A DNA stretch of 64,000 bases from Casuarina equisetifolia (taxonomy: Eukaryota > Streptophyta > Magnoliopsida > Fagales > Casuarinaceae). Both the position numbers and the translations under genes were made by a program. The DNA lies in the NCBI GenBank assembly GCA_028551475.1, contig CM052358.1:13995938-14059937 (forward strand), written 5' to 3'. Positions 60,247 to 64,000 of this stretch are shown piece after piece. Under the pieces are notes generated by a model, which did not search any database, was not told the DNA's origin, and saw only the letters and a program-made list of their open reading frames with translations. How positions within the stretch are numbered: the first letter of the stretch is position 1; each line of letters begins with the position of its first letter.

Positions 60247-61206
60247 ATGTCGCAATTGGTGTTGGGGTTGTTGCATTTGGAATCCCAATTTTCCTCTGAG
60301 GTGCAAGATCTTCGGACTCAACTGGATTTAATGATGTCACAGATTCAAGTGTTAGTTTCTCGATGCTCGGAATCATCCTCAGGGGGCAATCATCACACCA
60401 ATTCCAGCGTTGGCTCTAATTCCTCGATGGGTGAAGGTAATCTTAACCCTAATTCCTAATCTCAGTCACCGGACCTTATCAAGTTTGAATCGGGCCCTAG
60501 TGGCTCTGGCCTAGATGGATCGGGCCCCAATGGGTCGGGTCTAAATGGATCGGACCCCAACAGGCTGAGCCCTTTTGGATCATGCCCAAATGGGTTAGGC
60601 CCCTCTAGGTCAAGCCTAAGCGAGTCAGGCCCCTTCAGATCAGGCCCAAACAGGCCAGATCTTTCTAGGTTGAGTTAGGATTCTGAATCCAGTATCCTGA
60701 ACCGAATCACCCGATTTGATTTCCCCCGTTTTCACCACAAAGACAACCCTACCTCCTAGATTTTCTTAGCCACTGAATTCTTCGAATTCCACCGACTGTC
60801 TGATTCAGAACGGGTCTAAATTTCCACTTGGAACATGGCGGGAAATGCTGTGAAGTGGCTGCAAGCCTACCAGGAGGATCTGGATAGGGTGGGTCAAATA
60901 CTTACTTGGGATAAGTTCAAACAAGGACTATTAGATTGATATGGGTCCACAAAACCTCGTAATTCCATTAGATCTATGACGAAACTGGAGTAAACAGGGT
61001 CTGTAGAGCAATATTATGAGCAATTTCGGGAAGCTTTAACCTCTACTAGTCCCCTCAATTCCTAACAAGTGGTGTATTGCTTCATTGGAGGCTTGAAAGT
61101 GGGAATACAAGGCGATGTAGATGCCAAACATTTGCCTACCCTTAATGATGTGTTACACCTTGCACTAATTTATGAAGATCAATTGTTAAGAATGCAGGGC
61201 ATCTGA
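60247..61206 (+). pseudogene. gag of the gypsy element, N-terminal and core part
   Basis: Opens MSQLVLGLLHLESQ with a heptad-like, probably coiled-coil segment. A low-complexity Gly/Ser/Pro/Asn linker coded by a minisatellite follows (60485-60670). The retrotransposon gag core contains FDFPRFHHKDNPTS, FLATEFFEFHRLS, WNMAGNAVKWLQAYQE, YYEQFREALTS and GGLKVGIQGDV. At least six stops interrupt it, several explained by C-to-T or G-to-A change (for example TAG at 60757). The frame ends at 61206; the zinc knuckle lies in another frame downstream. Confidence 0.85.
60485..60670 (+). repeat. minisatellite in the gag linker
   Basis: Imperfect units of about 18-24 bases with recurring TCGGGCCC, AAATGG and AGGCC motifs, coding for a Gly-Pro-Asn-Gly-Ser type array. 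Read in the gag frame with no stop for most of its length. Confidence 0.75.
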
Positions 61207-61369
61207 AATACAACCTTGGCTATTCGTAGAGTGGGGATTGATCCTTCAAGACTTAGGGGCTGGCAAAATATTACCTCCCCCAACAATAGCAAGGGCTGCA
61301 CCTGGAGCTATTCGACCACGCCCATAGCTGCTTGCATGAAACCCTCTACCAACCAAGAAATTCACCGCT

Positions 61370-62260
61370 GCAACATTAGAGGAACGGAGGCAAAAGGGAC
61401 TTTGTTTTCACTGCAATGATAGATATGCCCTAGGACATAAGTGTTAGAAAAGATTGTTCATTTGTGAAGCTATGGATCTTGATGAATGGGGAGAGAGTGG
61501 AAAGGGCACTGGGTAGATTGCAACCGAATAAGAGTTCACAGATTGTTTTGATACCAAGGAAGGAATGAGCATCTCCACAATGGTCCTTTATGACATGGGG
61601 GTGGGGAAACCAAAGACCATAAAGGTAGAAGGACATGTTGAGTCTTTTAAGAGACATATCTGAGTGCTTATCGACTCGGGTAGTACTCATAATTTTATTG
61701 ATTAGAATTTGGTTGCTAGGCTTGGACTTAAGGTAGATCAATCCATGGTATTTAAGGTGATAGTAGCAAGTGGTAAAGGTGTTAAGAGTATGGGAGTTTG
61801 TCGAGGAGTGGAAGTTAAGGTAAAAGGTGTAAGGATGAAGTTAGATCTGTATGTACTTCCATTAGTAACAATGGAGGTAGTATTAGGGGTGTAATGGCTG
61901 GAGGCGTTAAGAGATATAACTTGGAATTTTGCAGATCACCGTATGAAATTTGAGATGGAAAATAAAAGGGTGATTCTTTATGGGTGGCACCCTATACCCT
62001 CGCAGCTAATTGAAGAGGCTCAATTTACACGAGAAGTAGTAAAAAAGGGGCAATTGATGGTTGTGCATATTGTGAACAATAAGGAAAATGCTAGCCAAGC
62101 AAGGATACAGGCTGCAACGGTAGATGCTAAAAGGTACCAGCACATGGAACAATTGCTAGCAACATTTGGGGATGTGTTTCAAGCTTCTAAAGGCTTACCC
62201 CCCCCCCCCCCTCAAAAGGAGTCACAACCACCGTATTATTCTAAAAGAAGATGGTAAGCC
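61370..62260 (+). pseudogene. gag zinc knuckle and aspartic protease region of the gypsy element
   Basis: LEERRQKGLCFHCNDRYALG then HKC forms the CX2CX7HXC knuckle typical of this gypsy group (about 61375-61435). The protease active site VLIDSGSTHNFID lies at 61664-61702, followed by NLVARLGLKVDQS and LPLVTMEVVLGV. A stop follows each block. Downstream to 62257 is the linker to reverse transcriptase, with poly(C) at about 62199-62210 coding poly-Pro. Confidence 0.85.
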
Positions 62261-62281
62261 AATATTGGTACCCCTATGTCT

Positions 62282-63000
62282 AGAAAGGGGAAATAGAGAA
62301 GTTGGTGAAGGAACTACTAGAGGAAAGAATGATTAGGCCAAGTAAGAGTCCCTTCTCCTCACTGGTGCTTTTAGTAAAAAAGGGTGATAGATCTTGGAGA
62401 CTGTGTCAACTATAATGAATTAAACAAATAGACTGTTAAGGATAAATTCCCCATCCCTACAATTGATGAATTATTGGACGAATTGAATGGGGCTCAATAC
62501 TTTTCAAAGCTAGACTTAAGATCTAGATATTACCAGGTTCGGATGAGGGAAGAAGATATAGAGAAAACAGCTTTCAAAACTTATCACAGCCACAACGAAT
62601 TCTTGGTGATGCTGTTTGGAGTTACTAATGGACCCTCCACCTTCCAATCGCTTATGAATCTGGTCTTTCAGGAACAATTAAGGAAGATGATTTTGGTTTT
62701 CTTTAATGATATTCTAGTTTACAACAAAAGTTGGGATGACCACCTCTAACATGTTCGGCTAGTTTTGGATATATTAAGGAGGAATCAATTGTATGTGAAG
62801 CTGTCAAAGTGTGAATTTGAAAGAATGGAGTTAAAGTTCCTTGGACATGTGGTGAGTGAGAGGGGGGTAGTGATGGATCCTAGTAAAGTAGAAGCAATTA
62901 TTAAGTGGCCAATACCGAATTCTGTGAAGGCTTTGAGAGGGTTTCTGGGCATTGTAGGATATTACCAGTGATTTATTAAGGGTTATGGCAGAATCACGGA
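62282..63000 (+). pseudogene. reverse transcriptase of the gypsy element
   Basis: Begins [20 protein letters not shown], then [19 protein letters not shown] with a small deletion, [29 protein letters not shown] and KFLGHVVSERGVVMDPSKVE. The catalytic (Y/F)xDD site reads FFND at 62699-62710: the first aspartate is asparagine. Stops occur near 62431, 62748 and 62970. Confidence 0.92.
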
Positions 63001-63540
63001 GCCCCTTACCAATTTATTGAAGAAAGATGCTTTTTTTTGGAATGACAAGGCACTGCAAGCCTTTGAACAATTGAAATTGGTATTAACTACGGCCTTGGTG
63101 CTGAGTTTACTAGATTTTTCTCAACCATTCATTCTAAAGTATGATGCCTTAGGGACGGGAGTTAGGGCTATGTTGTCGTAAGGAAAAAGGCCCATTGCCT
63201 ATTTCAACAAGACCTTTCATGAGAACCATTTGAGACTTTCGACTTATGAGCGAAAGATGTTAGCAATAATAATGGCGGTGCAAAAATGGCGACATTATCT
63301 CTTGGGGAGTAAGTTTATTATCAAAACTGACTAAAAAAGTCTCAAATTTTTACAAGATCAGAAGATAGTAACCCCTGCCTAGCAAAAATGGTTGCTAAAG
63401 CTACTGGGGTATGCGTTTGAGGTTGAGTACAGGGTTGGAAGAGATAATGTGGTAGCTGATAAGCTGTCCCATCAGAATGGGGAAGCTAATGAGGAAAACG
63501 AGGGGGTCACCAGAAGAGAGATAGCTGCCATTACTAGTCT
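63001..63540 (+). pseudogene. RNase H domain of the gypsy element
   Basis: Reads EPLTNLLKKDAFFWND, FSQPFILKYDALGTG, KRPIAYFNKTF, STYERKMLAII and VQKWRHYLLG, then FEVEYRVGRDNVVADKLS. Stops at about 63179, 63332 and 63380. Confidence 0.88.
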
Positions 63541-64000
63541 CTACTCGCAGTGGCTTCATTCCATCTGAGAGGAAGTTCAACAAAATCCAAAGGCGCAAGA
63601 AATCATGGCAAATATTGCTATCGAGGAAACTGTGGGACCTTGGAACTATAAGGATAGGATTATCACCTTCAAGAATAAGGTATATCTTCCACCCGACTCA
63701 CCATTAATTCCTTTAATAGTTAAGGATATGCATGATAGTGCACATAAGGGTAGAGAGAAAACATTGAGGAGGGTGAAATTTGTATTTTATTCGAAGGGGA
63801 TGAAAAGTCATGTAGAACATGTGATAAAGGAATGTTTGTTTTGGTTTTGTCAGAAGAACAAGAATGAAAACACCAAACCTACTGGCTTATTACAACCATT
63901 ACCAGTTCTCGAGCAAGTTTGGGATGACATTACTATGAACTTTGTAGAAGGGCTACGCAAGTCCCAAGGGAAATCGGTGATCTTAGTGGTGGTAGATAGA
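63541..64000 (+). pseudogene. integrase N-terminal part of the gypsy element (cut by the window end)
   Basis: Includes the zinc-binding HHCC-like part (VKDMHDSAHKGREKTLRR, then VIKECLFWFCQKNK, where two extra residues appear between the cysteines) and the start of the catalytic core (VWDDITMNFVEGL, SVILVVVDR). The core continues beyond 64000. Confidence 0.88.

Larger units (their letters stand above)
59809..64000 (+). mobile_element. Ty3/gypsy LTR retrotransposon, 5' part (runs off the window)
   Basis: The 5' LTR, primer-binding site, gag, protease, reverse transcriptase, RNase H and the start of integrase follow in gypsy order. Stops and small frameshifts occur in every part, so it is inactive. 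The left flank is the THO5 remnant; GAATA (59804-59808) should be the target duplication to look for after the 3' LTR, which is outside the window. Confidence 0.9.

Noticed and set aside
1-64000. tRNA, rRNA, CRISPR or bacterial-type operon features
   Set aside because: None seen by eye. This is plant nuclear DNA; a tRNA gene could be missed without a covariance search.

Overview
This is a stretch of nuclear DNA from a flowering plant, most likely a dicot or magnoliid rather than a grass. The genes have plant-type introns with GT-AG borders. They include class III peroxidases, a GRAS protein and a LOB-domain protein, and the spaces between them are AT-rich with plant LTR retrotransposons. No species can be named from the sequence alone. 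All exon borders below were read by eye from splice signals, reading frame and family motifs; no alignment was run.

Layout. From 1 to 44 kb the window is gene-bearing with wide AT-rich spacers. Two class III peroxidases lie head to tail on the + strand (7.05-8.34 kb and 9.99-11.49 kb). On the - strand follow an ADA1/TADA1-type SAGA coactivator subunit (15.46-16.51 kb, with an intron in its 5' leader), a SCARECROW-LIKE 32 GRAS regulator (19.96-21.33 kb) and a class II LBD protein of the LBD37/38/39 type (30.69-31.53 kb). A seven-exon formamidase (36.91-40.22 kb, +) is preceded by an isolated second copy of its first exon (35.73-35.95 kb). It stands tail to tail with a seven-exon queuosine-salvage gene, QNG1/DUF2419 (40.89-43.90 kb, -).

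From 45 to 64 kb the window is a retrotransposon graveyard. A small, internally deleted Ty3/gypsy element lies at 45.1-47.25 kb. A gag-protease element (48.52-54.64 kb) carries two nested solo LTRs, one in its 5' LTR and one in its protease active site. A decayed but coding-complete-looking Ty3/gypsy element begins at 59.81 kb and runs off the end of the window. Two decayed host genes sit between these elements: a plastid-type casein kinase II alpha gene, split just after its start codon by the gag-protease element, and a THO complex subunit 5 fragment, cut by the last element. Both keep intron-exon borders, so they are genomic copies and not processed transcripts.

The intact genes do not form a pathway. 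Formamidase (ammonia release from formamide), QNG1 (queuine salvage for tRNA modification) and an LBD37-39 type nitrogen-response repressor lie within 13 kb, but nothing in the sequence links their control. I found no wholly new system. The most useful leads are the orphan formamidase exon 1, a possible frame-keeping 22-codon cassette exon in QNG1, and the retrotransposon that split the CK2 alpha start exon.
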